Assembly: GCF_900108585.1 (NCBI RefSeq)
Contig: NZ_UESZ01000001.1
Span: 124,001-188,000, forward strand
Reading direction: 5' to 3'
Origin: Branchiibius hedensis
GTDB lineage: Bacteria; Actinomycetota; Actinomycetes; Actinomycetales; Dermatophilaceae
Length of the DNA: 64,000 nt
The notes under the pieces were generated by a model. The model ran no database searches and was not told the origin of the DNA. It saw only the letters and a list, made by a program, of their open reading frames with translations. Positions 54,301 through 62,522 of the stretch are shown here, one piece after another; position 1 is the stretch's first letter; each line of letters starts with the position of its first letter. The translations under genes and the position numbers were made by a program.

Positions 54301-54514
54301 TGCGGCGCAGCCGGGAGACCAGCGCCTGCAACGCGCCGGCCGGATCCGCGGGCGGGTCGGCCCAGATGGTGTCGATGAGTTCGCCGGTCGACACTGGCCG
54401 GCCCACGTCAACGGCCAAGCGCACCAACAAGGCCTGCAGCCGGGCACCGGCGACGGGGACGACCGAGCCGTCGTCGCTGTCGACCCGCAGGTCGCGAAGG
54501 ACGGTGATCAGCAC
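51392..54514 (-). CDS. SARP/BTAD-type transcriptional regulator with NB-ARC-like ATPase
   Basis: A 1040-residue regulator. Residues 1-90 are an OmpR-like winged helix, with VSTGELIDTIWADPP and the C-terminal wing GTGYRLLIDP. Residues 95-235 are the bacterial transcriptional activation domain (BTAD). A P-loop ATPase follows, with GPGGAGKT at 273-280. The last 450 residues are TPR-like helices. This is the AfsR/SARP layout, usually an activator of transport or secondary-metabolite genes. It is beside the DrrAB-like transporter, a common pairing. A 6-residue repeat AADGDQ lies near 927-945. GTG start; no clear Shine-Dalgarno sequence. Confidence 0.88.
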   Translation of the reverse strand: MLITVLRDLRVDSDDGSVVPVAGARLQALLVRLAVDVGRPVSTGELIDTIWADPPADPAGALQALVSRLRRTLGVTIEQTGTGYRLLIDPADVDLHRFHTLVERGREGDPSAYAEALSLLDGPPLPVVADQPWALPLVARIEQQALEAEHRVIESRLAAGELTGLSGWLRDLVAAHPLDEDFAAQLIRTLRAQGQSAEALAAYEQTRRTLADTLGADPGPALQELYADLLRGAEPVVRGSHLRAGLTSFLGRDRELAQVTLDLAHDRLVTLAGPGGAGKTRLAAEAGDVWRQRHLAPVWFIELAAVTEPAAVLPTFVAALDLQTSRVFDRLRDSGRPVDDWGLLTGALSTDEQLLIVDNAEHLLDPVARLIEDLLVAVPTVRVLVTSREPLAIDGEHVRSLPPLATDPATQLFLDRAASAGVTVSDEDSASVAEIVRRLDGLPLAIELAAARVRTLPVPVIAARLSDRFALLTGGRRTALPRHRTLYAVVAWSWDLLDAPEQQLLRRFSVFAGGATPAAAATVTGADQSLLASLVDKSLLVMERSASALRYRLLETIREFGLTQLSADGEATAVRQAHARWALGFARAQDARLRGPEQADALARLEDDTDNLVAALRFLADSGDAQGATDLVLALSWALTMTDDDHRTLALAQIALDAEGAVDSARRGLVRMMQLSAQAAIGVLDLAQSRPRMREATTAVEADPTLFADYPHALILVAQAAAWTDLPEVTARLMQQALEHDDPWVRAAALQTRIDLAENAGEHDQLRSDVADLERAVGPLQDRWLTAAMLVRRSQVESLDGDPGRAMATLHEARELIDALGRSGDAMFLAVRAMDLRLRLGDYDGARAAIADVPQQWHEVIGDDVPHAFLVTIAVAEGDSERLAEAREALGQPQPVAGAFHDHSEAIVHSALALLEAVGGDQAADGDQAADGDQAAAIRALRTAYPAALKTADMPILAGYTVSAAFAVSLDRPERAAECLGEAAAIRGTDDPGEPIVAVLTRRLRAALGGRFDAAYAMGRSKDRADAITDVDPAVLFASG
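51711..51757 (-). repeat. 18-bp tandem repeat in the SARP gene
   Basis: The unit GCCTGGTCGCCGTCGGCT occurs 2.6 times in a row and encodes the AADGDQ repeat. It is in frame, so copy-number changes would not break the protein. Confidence 0.8.
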
Positions 54515-54536
54515 AGTGCCGATTCTCGCAGTCGGA

Positions 54537-55295
54537 TCAGGGCGCGAGCACTCGCTCCAGCCAGTCGGTCAGGAGCGCGTGGACCAGGGCTGGTGCTTCC
54601 AGGTGACCGTTGTGGCCGACGCCGTCGAGGACCGCGAGCGTCGCTGCGGGGTAGTTCTCCAGCGATGCCATCGTGTCGCGGTAGCCGACCACGCTGTCCT
54701 GGCGACCGGTTACGAACAGGCTCGGCCCGGCGTACCGGCCGGGTTCGATGGTCGGCGCATATGCCGCGGAGAGCATCTCGACCGCTTCCGGGTCGGCTGC
54801 TTGCAAACCGGGCTGGATGTAGTCGAGGAACCCTTGTGCGGTCTGCGGCGACTGGATCACCGCGAGGTCCGTGTAGTCCGAGGCGCCAGCGAGCGCGACA
54901 GCGGATGGATCGGATCGACGTACGACGTGGGCGGGCACGTCGCGCGCGGCCAGGTCGGGCACGACCAGGCCGAAGATCGTGGCCAGGCCGATGACCTGCT
55001 GGGGTCGGCGGCCGGCAATGATCCGGGACACCATGCCGCCGTAGGAGTTACCCACCAGCACGAACGACTCGCCGCCGAGCAGATCCGTCAGGCCGGAGTC
55101 GACAGCCTCGACCAGTTCGTCGGTGCTGCTGACATCGCCGCGGGGACTGTGCCCGAAGCCGGGCATATCGACGTACAACCGGCGCCAGGCGCCGCCTGCG
55201 AAGGCGGGATCCAGCGGCAGCATGATGCGGTGATCGACGCTGAAACCATGCAGGAATACGACGGGGACACCGGTTCCGCGTTCGACGATGTGCAT
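54537..55295 (-). CDS. Alpha/beta hydrolase
   Basis: A 252-residue serine hydrolase fold. The nucleophile elbow is VGNSYGGMV, the oxyanion region is VVFLHGFSVDH near residue 14, and the catalytic His is in GVGHNGHLEAP near the C-terminus. The substrate is unknown. ATG at 55295 (MHIVERG) is preferred because it leaves 89 nt for the divergent promoter of nuoA2. A GTG at 55352 would add 19 residues and leave only 32 nt. No Shine-Dalgarno sequence decides the case. Confidence 0.82.
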   Translation of the reverse strand: MHIVERGTGVPVVFLHGFSVDHRIMLPLDPAFAGGAWRRLYVDMPGFGHSPRGDVSSTDELVEAVDSGLTDLLGGESFVLVGNSYGGMVSRIIAGRRPQQVIGLATIFGLVVPDLAARDVPAHVVRRSDPSAVALAGASDYTDLAVIQSPQTAQGFLDYIQPGLQAADPEAVEMLSAAYAPTIEPGRYAGPSLFVTGRQDSVVGYRDTMASLENYPAATLAVLDGVGHNGHLEAPALVHALLTDWLERVLAP

Positions 55296-55372
55296 GTCGT
55301 CGGCAACGCCGTTCGGCGCAGAGGTGTTCCGGTCGTGGTGAGTCAGTCCCACGCGGGAGGGTCGCGGCTCGT

Positions 55373-55378
55373 TAGGCT
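55373..55378 (+). promoter_or_regulatory. Leaderless -10 box for the second nuo operon
   Basis: TAGGCT ends 6 nt before the GTG of nuoA2 at 55385. No Shine-Dalgarno sequence lies between. It is the most likely promoter of the ten-gene cluster. Inferred. Confidence 0.5.
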
Positions 55379-55384
55379 TCCGGG

Positions 55385-55762
55385 GTGAGCGACCTGACCG
55401 GCTACCTGGTGCTTGGCTGCGTGCTGATCGCCGGTGTCGTGCTGTTCAGCGCCGCGATGGTGATGCGCCGGCTGCTCGCGCCGCGGGCCGTCGTCCCCGC
55501 CGGTCTGACCACCTACGAGTCCGGGGTCGACCCCGTCGGTTCGGGGTGGGCGCAGGTCAACGTGCGCTACCTGTCCTACGCCTTCCTCTACGTGATCTTC
55601 GCGGTCGACGCTGTCTACCTGTTCCCGTGGGCGCTGGTGCTGCGCGACCACCACCTGGGGCGTACGACGCTCATCGAAGTGGCCGTGTTCGTCGCCATCG
55701 TGCTGGTCGGTCTGCTGCATGCGGGCCGCCGCGGGTTGCTGACCTGGGAGGACGACGCGTGA
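55385..55762 (+). CDS. nuoA2: NADH-quinone oxidoreductase subunit A, second copy
   Basis: A 125-residue, three-helix membrane protein. [21 protein letters not shown], quoted in part, fills the quinone-channel loop, but the Cys of the usual YECG is Ser here (YESG); the following helix [19 protein letters not shown] is typical. It is the first gene of a ten-gene operon A-B-C-H-I-J-K-L-M-N with no D, E, F or G. It overlaps nuoB2 by GTGA. Confidence 0.93.
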   Translation: MSDLTGYLVLGCVLIAGVVLFSAAMVMRRLLAPRAVVPAGLTTYESGVDPVGSGWAQVNVRYLSYAFLYVIFAVDAVYLFPWALVLRDHHLGRTTLIEVAVFVAIVLVGLLHAGRRGLLTWEDDA

Positions 55763-56307
55763 GCACCGAGCTCGGTATGCCGAAGGTCGGGCCGGTGCAG
55801 CAGGCAGCGCCCCGACCGATGCGACTGATCCTGAACTGGGGCCGGCGCTACTCGTTGTGGGTCTTCAACTTCGGCCTGGCCTGCTGCGCGATCGAGTTCA
55901 TCGCCGCCTCGATGGCCCGGCATGACTTCATCCGGCTCGGTGTGATCCCGTTCGCGCCCGGCCCCCGGCAGGCCGACCTGATGGTGGTCTCCGGCACGGT
56001 GACCGACAAGATGGCCCCCGCCGTGCGCCGGCTCTATGACCAGATGCCCGAGCCGAAGTACGTGATCTCCTTCGGCGCCTGCTCCAACTCCGGTGGCCCC
56101 TACTGGGATTCGTACTGCGTGACCAAAGGTGTCGACCAACTGATCCCGGTCGACGTCTACGTGCCCGGGTGCCCGCCGCGCCCGGAGGCACTGCTGGACG
56201 GCATCGTCAAACTCCAGGCGAAGATCAAGGACGAGAAGCTCACCAGCGGCAACCTGCGGCGCAAGCGGGCGTCTGTCCTGACCCGGGACAAGGTGTCGGC
56301 GCCATGA
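55759..56307 (+). CDS. nuoB2: NADH-quinone oxidoreductase subunit B, second copy
   Basis: A 182-residue N2-cluster subunit. The four ligands are kept: C42 and C43 in LACCAIEF, C108 in GACSNSGG and C138 in VPGCPPRP. So a functional quinone-facing cluster is expected, although no NuoD2 partner is encoded beside it. GTG start overlapping nuoA2. It is clearly diverged from nuoB at 24 kb and not a recent duplicate. Confidence 0.94.
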   Translation: MSTELGMPKVGPVQQAAPRPMRLILNWGRRYSLWVFNFGLACCAIEFIAASMARHDFIRLGVIPFAPGPRQADLMVVSGTVTDKMAPAVRRLYDQMPEPKYVISFGACSNSGGPYWDSYCVTKGVDQLIPVDVYVPGCPPRPEALLDGIVKLQAKIKDEKLTSGNLRRKRASVLTRDKVSAP

Positions 56308-56819
56308 TCGAACCCATCGTGTGCGAGCCCAGCGGCTGGTTACCCACGCTGGCCGGACTGCGCGAAGACGGCTACGACTTCTTCGATTTCCTCACCGCGG
56401 TGGACGAGGGTGAGGACGGATTCGACGTCATCACGCACCTGTACCGCTTCACGCCCGAAGCCGCGGCGGAGGTCTTCGTCAGCAGCCGCCTCGAGCCGGG
56501 TCAGAGCCTGCTGACCATCACCGGTCTGTGGCGCGGCGCCGCGTGGCACGAGCGGGAGACCTTCGAGATGTTCGGCATCGTCTTCGACGGCTTCGAGGAC
56601 GGCACCGGCCTGGGGTTGCGACCGCTGCTGCTACCCGACGGCTTCGAGGGCAATCCGCTGCGTAAAGACTTCGTGCTCACCGCCCGGGCGAGCAAGCCGT
56701 GGCCGGGGGCCAAGGATCCCTCCGACGCCAGCGAGGCACACGAGGTGCGCCCCGGTCGGGCGCCGCGACGCAAAACGTTGCCACCCGGCGTACCTCCGGC
56801 CAGTTGGGGGCCGCGGTGA
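56304..56819 (+). CDS. nuoC2: NADH-quinone oxidoreductase subunit C, second copy
   Basis: A 171-residue 30-kDa-type subunit. [18 protein letters not shown] at about residues 78-95 and [15 protein letters not shown] at about 116-130 are the family marks. It lacks the acidic N-terminal extension of the first copy and ends in a Pro/Arg-rich tail. In most complexes nuoD follows next; here nuoH2 starts 4 nt inside the nuoC2 end, so no room exists for nuoD. Confidence 0.92.
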   Translation: MIEPIVCEPSGWLPTLAGLREDGYDFFDFLTAVDEGEDGFDVITHLYRFTPEAAAEVFVSSRLEPGQSLLTITGLWRGAAWHERETFEMFGIVFDGFEDGTGLGLRPLLLPDGFEGNPLRKDFVLTARASKPWPGAKDPSDASEAHEVRPGRAPRRKTLPPGVPPASWGPR

Positions 56820-57772
56820 GTGTCGGTGAAGCGATCCTGCGCGCGGTCCTGGTCCTCGTCGGCTTCCTGGTCCTGCCCCTGGTGGTCGGACAGAGCGAAC
56901 ACAAGGTGATGGCGCACATGCAGGGCCGCCTCGGCCCGATGGAGGCCGGCGGCTTCCACGGCTGGGCCCAACTGGTCGCGGACGGAGTCAAATTCGTCCA
57001 GAAGGAAGACATCGTCCCGCGGGCCGCGGACGGCAAGATCTTCCGGATCGCGCCGGTGCTCGCGATCGTCTCCTATCTCGCGGCGCTCGCGGTCATCCCG
57101 CTCAGCCCGGACCTGGTCGGCGCGGATGTCCCCGCCAGCCTGGTGTGGGTCCTGGCTGTGGGCGGCGTCGGCACGGTCGGCACACTGCTGGCGGGTTGGT
57201 CCAGTGGCAACAAGTACGCGCTGCTGGGGGCGATGCGGGCCGCAGCGTCGCTGATCTCCTACGAGGTCGCGTTGATCCTGGCCGCGGCCTCCTTCGCCAT
57301 CGCTGCCGGTTCGCTGTCGCTGGCCGGCATCGCGCACGCCTGGACACCGTGGTGGCTGATCTGGCAGCTACCGGCCGCCTTCGTGCTGCTGGCGGCGGGG
57401 ACCGCTGAGCTGCAACGGGTTCCGTTCGACACCCCGGTCGCCGACGCCGAGATCGTGATGGGTCCGTACACCGAGTACACCGGGCTTCGGTTCGCCCTCT
57501 TCCTGCTGGCCGAGTACGCCGGCATCGTCGTGCTCTCGCTGTTGATCGCCGTGCTGTGGCTGGGCGGTTGGACCGGTCCGTTCGATGCGCACATCGGCTG
57601 GCTCTGGACGGTCCTGAAGGCCGCGATCATCGTCTTCGTGATCATCTGGATGCGGGTGTCCTGGCCCCGAGTGCGGGTCGATCAACTGCAACGCTTCACC
57701 TGGCTGGTCCTGGTGCCGATCGCGTTGGTTCAGTTACTGATCACGGCCGCGGGGGTGGTGTTGTGGCAGTAG
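56816..57772 (+). CDS. nuoH2: NADH-quinone oxidoreductase subunit H, second copy
   Basis: A 318-residue ND1-type membrane subunit with about eight helices. [20 protein letters not shown] near residues 23-42 and [20 protein letters not shown] near 201-220 are the conserved cytosolic loops. The Glu-rich loop of the first copy ([12 protein letters not shown]) is replaced by [14 protein letters not shown], which keeps a Glu. It ends without the long tail of the first copy. The stop overlaps nuoI2. Confidence 0.94.
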   Translation: MSVGEAILRAVLVLVGFLVLPLVVGQSEHKVMAHMQGRLGPMEAGGFHGWAQLVADGVKFVQKEDIVPRAADGKIFRIAPVLAIVSYLAALAVIPLSPDLVGADVPASLVWVLAVGGVGTVGTLLAGWSSGNKYALLGAMRAAASLISYEVALILAAASFAIAAGSLSLAGIAHAWTPWWLIWQLPAAFVLLAAGTAELQRVPFDTPVADAEIVMGPYTEYTGLRFALFLLAEYAGIVVLSLLIAVLWLGGWTGPFDAHIGWLWTVLKAAIIVFVIIWMRVSWPRVRVDQLQRFTWLVLVPIALVQLLITAAGVVLWQ

Positions 57773-58266
57773 ACAACGGCTCAGCAGGCAACGGCTTCGG
57801 GAAAGGTCTGCTCAAGGGCCTCGCGACGACCGCGAAGACGATGGTGCACCCGGCGCACACCGCGCAGTACCCCCATGTGCAACCCGAACTGCCCGACCGA
57901 TCCCGCGGTGTCATCGCACTGCTGGAGTCCAACTGCACCTCCTGCATGCTGTGCGCGCGGGAGTGCCCGGACTGGTGCATCTACATCGACTCGCACAAGG
58001 AGACGATCCCCGCGGGGCCGGAGGGCGGTCGCGACCGGCAGCAGAACGTGCTCGACCGTTTCGCCATCGACTTCAGCCTGTGCATGTACTGCGGGATCTG
58101 CATCGAGGTGTGCCCGTTCGACGCGCTCTTCTGGGCGCCGAACTTCGATTACGCCAGCACCGACATCCGGGATCTGTTGCAGGAGAAGGAAAAGCTGGGG
58201 GAGTGGCTGGCCGACGTGCCGCCGCCGCCGGCGATCGACGCCGGCCCGGAAGACGGTACGCCGTGA
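57763..58266 (+). CDS. nuoI2: NADH-quinone oxidoreductase subunit I, second copy
   Basis: A 167-residue ferredoxin-like subunit. Two full [4Fe-4S] motifs are present: C58, C61, C64, C68 and C107, C110, C113, C117. A further Cys in CPDWC follows the first motif. It must receive electrons from some donor, but neither NuoE, F nor G is encoded beside it; a ferredoxin or another dehydrogenase is possible. GTG at 57763 overlaps the end of nuoH2 by 10 nt. Confidence 0.94.
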   Translation: MAVDNGSAGNGFGKGLLKGLATTAKTMVHPAHTAQYPHVQPELPDRSRGVIALLESNCTSCMLCARECPDWCIYIDSHKETIPAGPEGGRDRQQNVLDRFAIDFSLCMYCGICIEVCPFDALFWAPNFDYASTDIRDLLQEKEKLGEWLADVPPPPAIDAGPEDGTP

Positions 58267-58781
58267 CCGCCGCCGACGTGCTCTTCACCCTGATCGGGCT
58301 GGTGTGTGCGGGGTCCGCGGTGCTGGCCGTGACCAGCCGCCACCTCGTCCACGCCGCCCTGTGGTTGACCGTGGCGCTGGGCTCCCTGGCCGGCTGCTAC
58401 CTCGTGCTCGGTGCCGAACTCGTCGCACTGGCCCAGTTGCTGGTCTACGTCGGCGCGGTCGTGGTGCTCGTTCTCTTCGCGCTGATGGTCACCCGCGGTC
58501 CGATGACCCGCAGTCGGGAGCTGAGTTCCGGTGTGCTGCAACGGGCTACTGCCGCTGTGGTCGCACTCGCCACCGCGACCCTGCTGTCCGCGGCGCTGAT
58601 CGTCGCCTTCGCCGACACCCCTGCACGCACCGGTGGCACCGGCACCGTCGAACTCGCTCATGACTTGTTCAGCACCTGGGTGTGGCCCTTCGAGTTGCTC
58701 TCCCTGCTGCTGCTGGTCGCATTGATCACCGCCTTCGCCACCTACCGGCTGCCCGGTCGATCAGGTGAGGGCGACCGGTGA
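58263..58781 (+). CDS. nuoJ2: NADH-quinone oxidoreductase subunit J, second copy
   Basis: A 172-residue, five-helix membrane subunit. [21 protein letters not shown], quoted as [17 protein letters not shown] near residues 57-73, is the conserved helix. It lacks the 85-residue tail of nuoJ at 33.7 kb. GTG start overlapping nuoI2; the stop overlaps nuoK2. Confidence 0.93.
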   Translation: MTAADVLFTLIGLVCAGSAVLAVTSRHLVHAALWLTVALGSLAGCYLVLGAELVALAQLLVYVGAVVVLVLFALMVTRGPMTRSRELSSGVLQRATAAVVALATATLLSAALIVAFADTPARTGGTGTVELAHDLFSTWVWPFELLSLLLLVALITAFATYRLPGRSGEGDR

Positions 58782-59083
58782 TCCATCTCGCGCTGCCCTA
58801 CGTGCTGGTGGGGGTTCTGTTCGGCTGCGGCCTCTACGCCACGATCAGCCGCCGCAACGCCGTACTCATGCTGGTCGGTGTCGAACTGATCCTCGCTGCT
58901 GCCGGTCTGCTGCTGGTCACCACCTCCATGGTCCTGCGGCAGAGTGCTGGTCAGGTCGTCACGCTCTTCCTGATCACCATCGCTGCTGCCGAGATCGCCG
59001 TCGCGCTCGCGATCGTCAGCGCGGTCTTCCGTAGCCGGGGCACCGTCGATCTGGATACCCGGGCGCAGGAGGACCAGCCATGA
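58778..59083 (+). CDS. nuoK2: NADH-quinone oxidoreductase subunit K, second copy
   Basis: A 101-residue, three-helix membrane subunit. NAVLMLVGVELILAAAGLLLV, quoted as NAVLMLVGVELILAAAG, keeps the conserved membrane Glu, and a second Glu is in AAEIAVALAI. GTG start overlapping nuoJ2; it overlaps nuoL2 by ATGA. Confidence 0.94.
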   Translation: MIHLALPYVLVGVLFGCGLYATISRRNAVLMLVGVELILAAAGLLLVTTSMVLRQSAGQVVTLFLITIAAAEIAVALAIVSAVFRSRGTVDLDTRAQEDQP

Positions 59084-61050
59084 GGGCGGTCACCGAGCAC
59101 CTCGCGCAACTGACCGTCGTGTTGCCGGCTCTCACGGCTGTGCTCGCCCTGTGGGTTGGTCACGCGAGCCGCCGATCGACGTACGTCGTGTCCTTCCTCG
59201 GCGGGCTCCTCACCCTCGCGGCGGCGGGCTGGCTCGTGGTCCACACCACGCGCCACGGGACAATCAGCGAGGCCACCATCGGACCGCTTCCGGTCGGTGA
59301 CCAGTTGCGAATCCCGTTGCAGTTGCAGGTCCCTGGCTGGGCAGCGATCGTCGCGGTTGCCGTCGCCCTGGTGTCCTTGGTGGTGCAGAGCTTTGCCCGC
59401 TGGTACCTCGACATGGATCCGCGCTACCAGCGGTTCGCCGCGACCGTCGCGCTGTTCACCGCCGCGATGCTGCTGGTGGTCCTGTCCGGCGACGTGCTGC
59501 TGACGCTGGCCGGTTGGGAGCTGATGGGCTGGTGCTCCTACCTGCTCATCGGGCACGAGTCGGAGCGGAGCAAGGCCCGCCGCGCCGCGCAGAAGGCATT
59601 CCTGGTCACCCGGGTCGCCGATGCCCCGTTCACGATCGCGTTGGTTGGCCTGGCGGTCCACGCCCGCAGCACCAGCATCGACAAGATCGTCGCCCTACCA
59701 CCGGCGTCGGTGACCGCCCTGCTGGTCCTGCTGGTGATCGGTGTCGCGGGCAAGTCCGCGCAGGTGCCGTTCCAGGACTGGTTGCCGGACGCGATGGAGG
59801 GCCCGACCCCCGCGTCGGCGCTGATCCACGCCGCCACCATGGTCGCCGCCGGCACCGTCGTGCTGACCGGGCTGCACCCGCTGCTGGCCGGCTCCCGGCC
59901 CGCGCTGCTCACCTTGGCCGTCCTCGCCGCGATCAGCGTGGTGCTCGCGTCGGTCCTGGCCCTGCTGCAGCACGACCTGAAGCGCCTGCTGGCCTGGTCC
60001 ACCATCGCCCAGGTCGGCATCATGCTGCTCGCGATCGTGGTCCAACCGGCCACCGATACCACCCAGCTGGGCATCATGCATCTACTCGGCCACGCCATGT
60101 TCAAGGCGCTGCTCTTCTTGATGATCGGCTGGGCCGCGGTGCTGGCCGGCGGCACCATCGTCGAGCGGATTTCCGGTGTCGCCTGGCGTCGGGGGGAGTT
60201 GCGGCGACGGCTCGGCATCGGCCTGCTCGCCCTTGCCGGTGTGCCGCCGCTGGTCGGTTTCGTCAGCAAGGACCTGATCATCGATGAGTCGGCCCGTCAA
60301 CTGGCCGCGACCCGCGGCCTCGCGCCGACCATCGCCCTCGTGGCTCTGGTGCTCGCCGTCCCACTGACCGCTGCCTACTGCGCCCGCGCCTGGTTGGTCC
60401 TGACCCATCCGACTGCCGTCGAGCGGCACGGTTACTACGACCTCATCGAGGACTCCGAGACCGTCCAGGACGTCGGCCTGATCGAGTTACTGGAGACCAC
60501 CCCACCCCTGGGTGAAGCCGAGGGGGCCGACCTGGAGCCGGCGACACCCTACGACGAGGAGGCCGCCGACCTCACCGACGCCGGCCGCTTCGGCCTGTGG
60601 ATTCTCGCCGTCCTGAGTGTCGTCGGCGGGCTGGTCTTCTTCGTCCCCGCCCTGGGGCACCTCGACCTGGCCGGGATCAGCCCCATGCTCATCGCCGGCG
60701 GGCTGGTCGCGATCGCCGCCGCCGGCCTGTTGATGCGCGCGCTGTCCGTGCGCACCGTGTGGGGCGATCCGATGTCGCGGGTACCGGCCTGGCTGCGGGG
60801 CAGCGCCAGCCGTGGCCTGGATATGGACCAGGCGTACACGACTCTCGTGGCGGCACCGGTCATGCAGGCCAGTGCGGGCGTGCGCCGCCTCGAGAAACTC
60901 CTCGACCGCGCCGTGGGTTCACTGGCCGGCTTCGCCACCTGGTTGGGAGATCGGTCCGAACGTCTGCACGATCGCTCGCCGTCGCGGGCGATTGCCGGGA
61001 TAGCCGTCGGGTTGCTCGTGGTCTGTTTCCTCGGAGTCGGCCTGTGGTGA
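59080..61050 (+). CDS. nuoL2: NADH-quinone oxidoreductase subunit L, second copy
   Basis: A 656-residue antiporter-like proton-pump subunit. LTLAGWELMGWCSYLLIGHE near residues 141-160 and GKSAQVPFQDWLPDAMEGPTP near 222-242 match the functional motifs. Unlike the first copy, it carries an acidic, hydrophilic stretch of about 55 residues (447-505; YDLIEDSETVQDVGL..., EAEGADLEPATPYDEEAADL) between late helices. ATG start; its stop overlaps nuoM2. Confidence 0.93.
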   Translation: MRAVTEHLAQLTVVLPALTAVLALWVGHASRRSTYVVSFLGGLLTLAAAGWLVVHTTRHGTISEATIGPLPVGDQLRIPLQLQVPGWAAIVAVAVALVSLVVQSFARWYLDMDPRYQRFAATVALFTAAMLLVVLSGDVLLTLAGWELMGWCSYLLIGHESERSKARRAAQKAFLVTRVADAPFTIALVGLAVHARSTSIDKIVALPPASVTALLVLLVIGVAGKSAQVPFQDWLPDAMEGPTPASALIHAATMVAAGTVVLTGLHPLLAGSRPALLTLAVLAAISVVLASVLALLQHDLKRLLAWSTIAQVGIMLLAIVVQPATDTTQLGIMHLLGHAMFKALLFLMIGWAAVLAGGTIVERISGVAWRRGELRRRLGIGLLALAGVPPLVGFVSKDLIIDESARQLAATRGLAPTIALVALVLAVPLTAAYCARAWLVLTHPTAVERHGYYDLIEDSETVQDVGLIELLETTPPLGEAEGADLEPATPYDEEAADLTDAGRFGLWILAVLSVVGGLVFFVPALGHLDLAGISPMLIAGGLVAIAAAGLLMRALSVRTVWGDPMSRVPAWLRGSASRGLDMDQAYTTLVAAPVMQASAGVRRLEKLLDRAVGSLAGFATWLGDRSERLHDRSPSRAIAGIAVGLLVVCFLGVGLW

Positions 61051-62522
61051 GTTTGCTGCTGATCGCGCCGCTGCTGCCGATCGTCGCCGGCATCGTCCTG
61101 ACCGCCATGGATATCGGGCCGCGCCGGGTCCCGCATCGCCTCGCGTACGTCGTGTCCCTCGGCACCGCGATCGTCACCGCCGCCGCTGTGGCCGGGATCG
61201 TGATCGCCCGACCGGTCATCGACATCGCCTGGGTGCCGTCCATCGGGTTGCGGTTGTACCTGGCCGCCGACGACATCAGCGTGCCGCTGATTGTGCTCAC
61301 GGCGGTCATCGCGGTGCTGCTGGTGGCCCGCAGCACCGGGCCGCAGGAGGACCGCAACGGACTGTTCCTCGGCAGCGTGCTCGGCGTCGTGGGTGCCGCA
61401 CTCGCAGCGTTCCTCACCCGCGACGTCATCGGCTTCTTCGTCGCCTTCGAGGTGGCGCTGGTCCCGATGTGGGTGCTCATCCGCCGGTTCGGGGAGCCGG
61501 CCGAAGCACACCGGGCGGCATGGCTGTTCGTGCTCTACACGGTGCTCGGGTCCATGCTGATGCTCGCCGGCATCCTGGTGTTGGTCACCACCGCCGGGAC
61601 CACCGACATGGACCGCCTCGCGCACGGCATCGGCGGGTCGCACGGCACGCAGGTCGTCGCCGCGACCTTGTTGCTGGCCGGTCTGGGTATCAAGATCCCG
61701 ATCTGGCCGCTGCACACCTGGCTGCCGGCAGCGCACACCGCCGCTCCCACCACGGGGTCGGTGCTGCTGGCGGCGATCCTGCTGAAGATGGGCAGCTACG
61801 GCATCGTGCGGCTGGTCGTCGGTCCGCTGCCGGACGGCTTGCGCTCCGTGGCGCCGGTCTTCGCGGTCATGACGGTGATCGGGATGATCTGGGCCGCACT
61901 GATCTGTCTGCGCGAGGACCGATTCAAACGCATCGTGGCGTGGTCCTCGATCGTGCACATGGGCTTTGTGATGCTGGCGTTGCTCACCGGCACCGTGCTG
62001 GGCGTGCAGGCCGCGCTCTTCGGCAACATCGCGCACGCGGTGATCAGTGCCCTGCTCTTCCTCGTCGCCGGAGAGCTGAAGACCCGCTGGGGCAACGACG
62101 ACCTGTCCGTGGCCCACCCCGCGCTGCGAGACGCCACTCCGAAGCTCGGCTTCGCGCTGATCCTCGGGGTGGCAGCGGCGATCGGCGTGCCCGCGTTGGC
62201 CGGCTTCTGGAGCGAGATCCTCACCCTGCTGGCCCTGTGGCAGCACGGCGGCGGGTGGCGCTTCATCGCCATCCTTGCCGTAGCGGCCGCCGTGCTCGTC
62301 GGCGCCTACAGCGTCCGGTTGCTGCGTCGGGTGTGGGCCGGCGAGGACGGCGAGACCACCGCGCTGCCGCCGTCGCCCGGCCAGCCCGCACCGGACCTGA
62401 CGATCAGCGCTCAGGTGGGGATCGGCGTACTCGCACTGGCGATCGTCGTCCTCGGGGTCTACCCGACCCCGCTGCTGCACCTGACCCAGGCCAGCGTCCA
62501 GGTCCTGGTGGGGGCGCGATGA
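61047..62522 (+). CDS. nuoM2: NADH-quinone oxidoreductase subunit M, second copy
   Basis: A 491-residue antiporter-like pump. FFVAFEVALVPMWVLIRRFG at about residues 130-149 holds the conserved Glu, and GIKIPIWPLHTWLPAAHTAA at about 214-233 the Lys helix. GTG at 61047, inside the nuoL2 end (GTGA), is chosen because it gives the family's hydrophobic N-terminus; the frame is open further upstream in nuoL2. It overlaps nuoN2 by ATGA. Confidence 0.93.
   Translation: MSLLLIAPLLPIVAGIVLTAMDIGPRRVPHRLAYVVSLGTAIVTAAAVAGIVIARPVIDIAWVPSIGLRLYLAADDISVPLIVLTAVIAVLLVARSTGPQEDRNGLFLGSVLGVVGAALAAFLTRDVIGFFVAFEVALVPMWVLIRRFGEPAEAHRAAWLFVLYTVLGSMLMLAGILVLVTTAGTTDMDRLAHGIGGSHGTQVVAATLLLAGLGIKIPIWPLHTWLPAAHTAAPTTGSVLLAAILLKMGSYGIVRLVVGPLPDGLRSVAPVFAVMTVIGMIWAALICLREDRFKRIVAWSSIVHMGFVMLALLTGTVLGVQAALFGNIAHAVISALLFLVAGELKTRWGNDDLSVAHPALRDATPKLGFALILGVAAAIGVPALAGFWSEILTLLALWQHGGGWRFIAILAVAAAVLVGAYSVRLLRRVWAGEDGETTALPPSPGQPAPDLTISAQVGIGVLALAIVVLGVYPTPLLHLTQASVQVLVGAR

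Noticed and set aside
60549-62480. 643-codon open frame on the minus strand
   Set aside because: Antisense to nuoL2/nuoM2, Gln/Arg/His-rich with no family resemblance.
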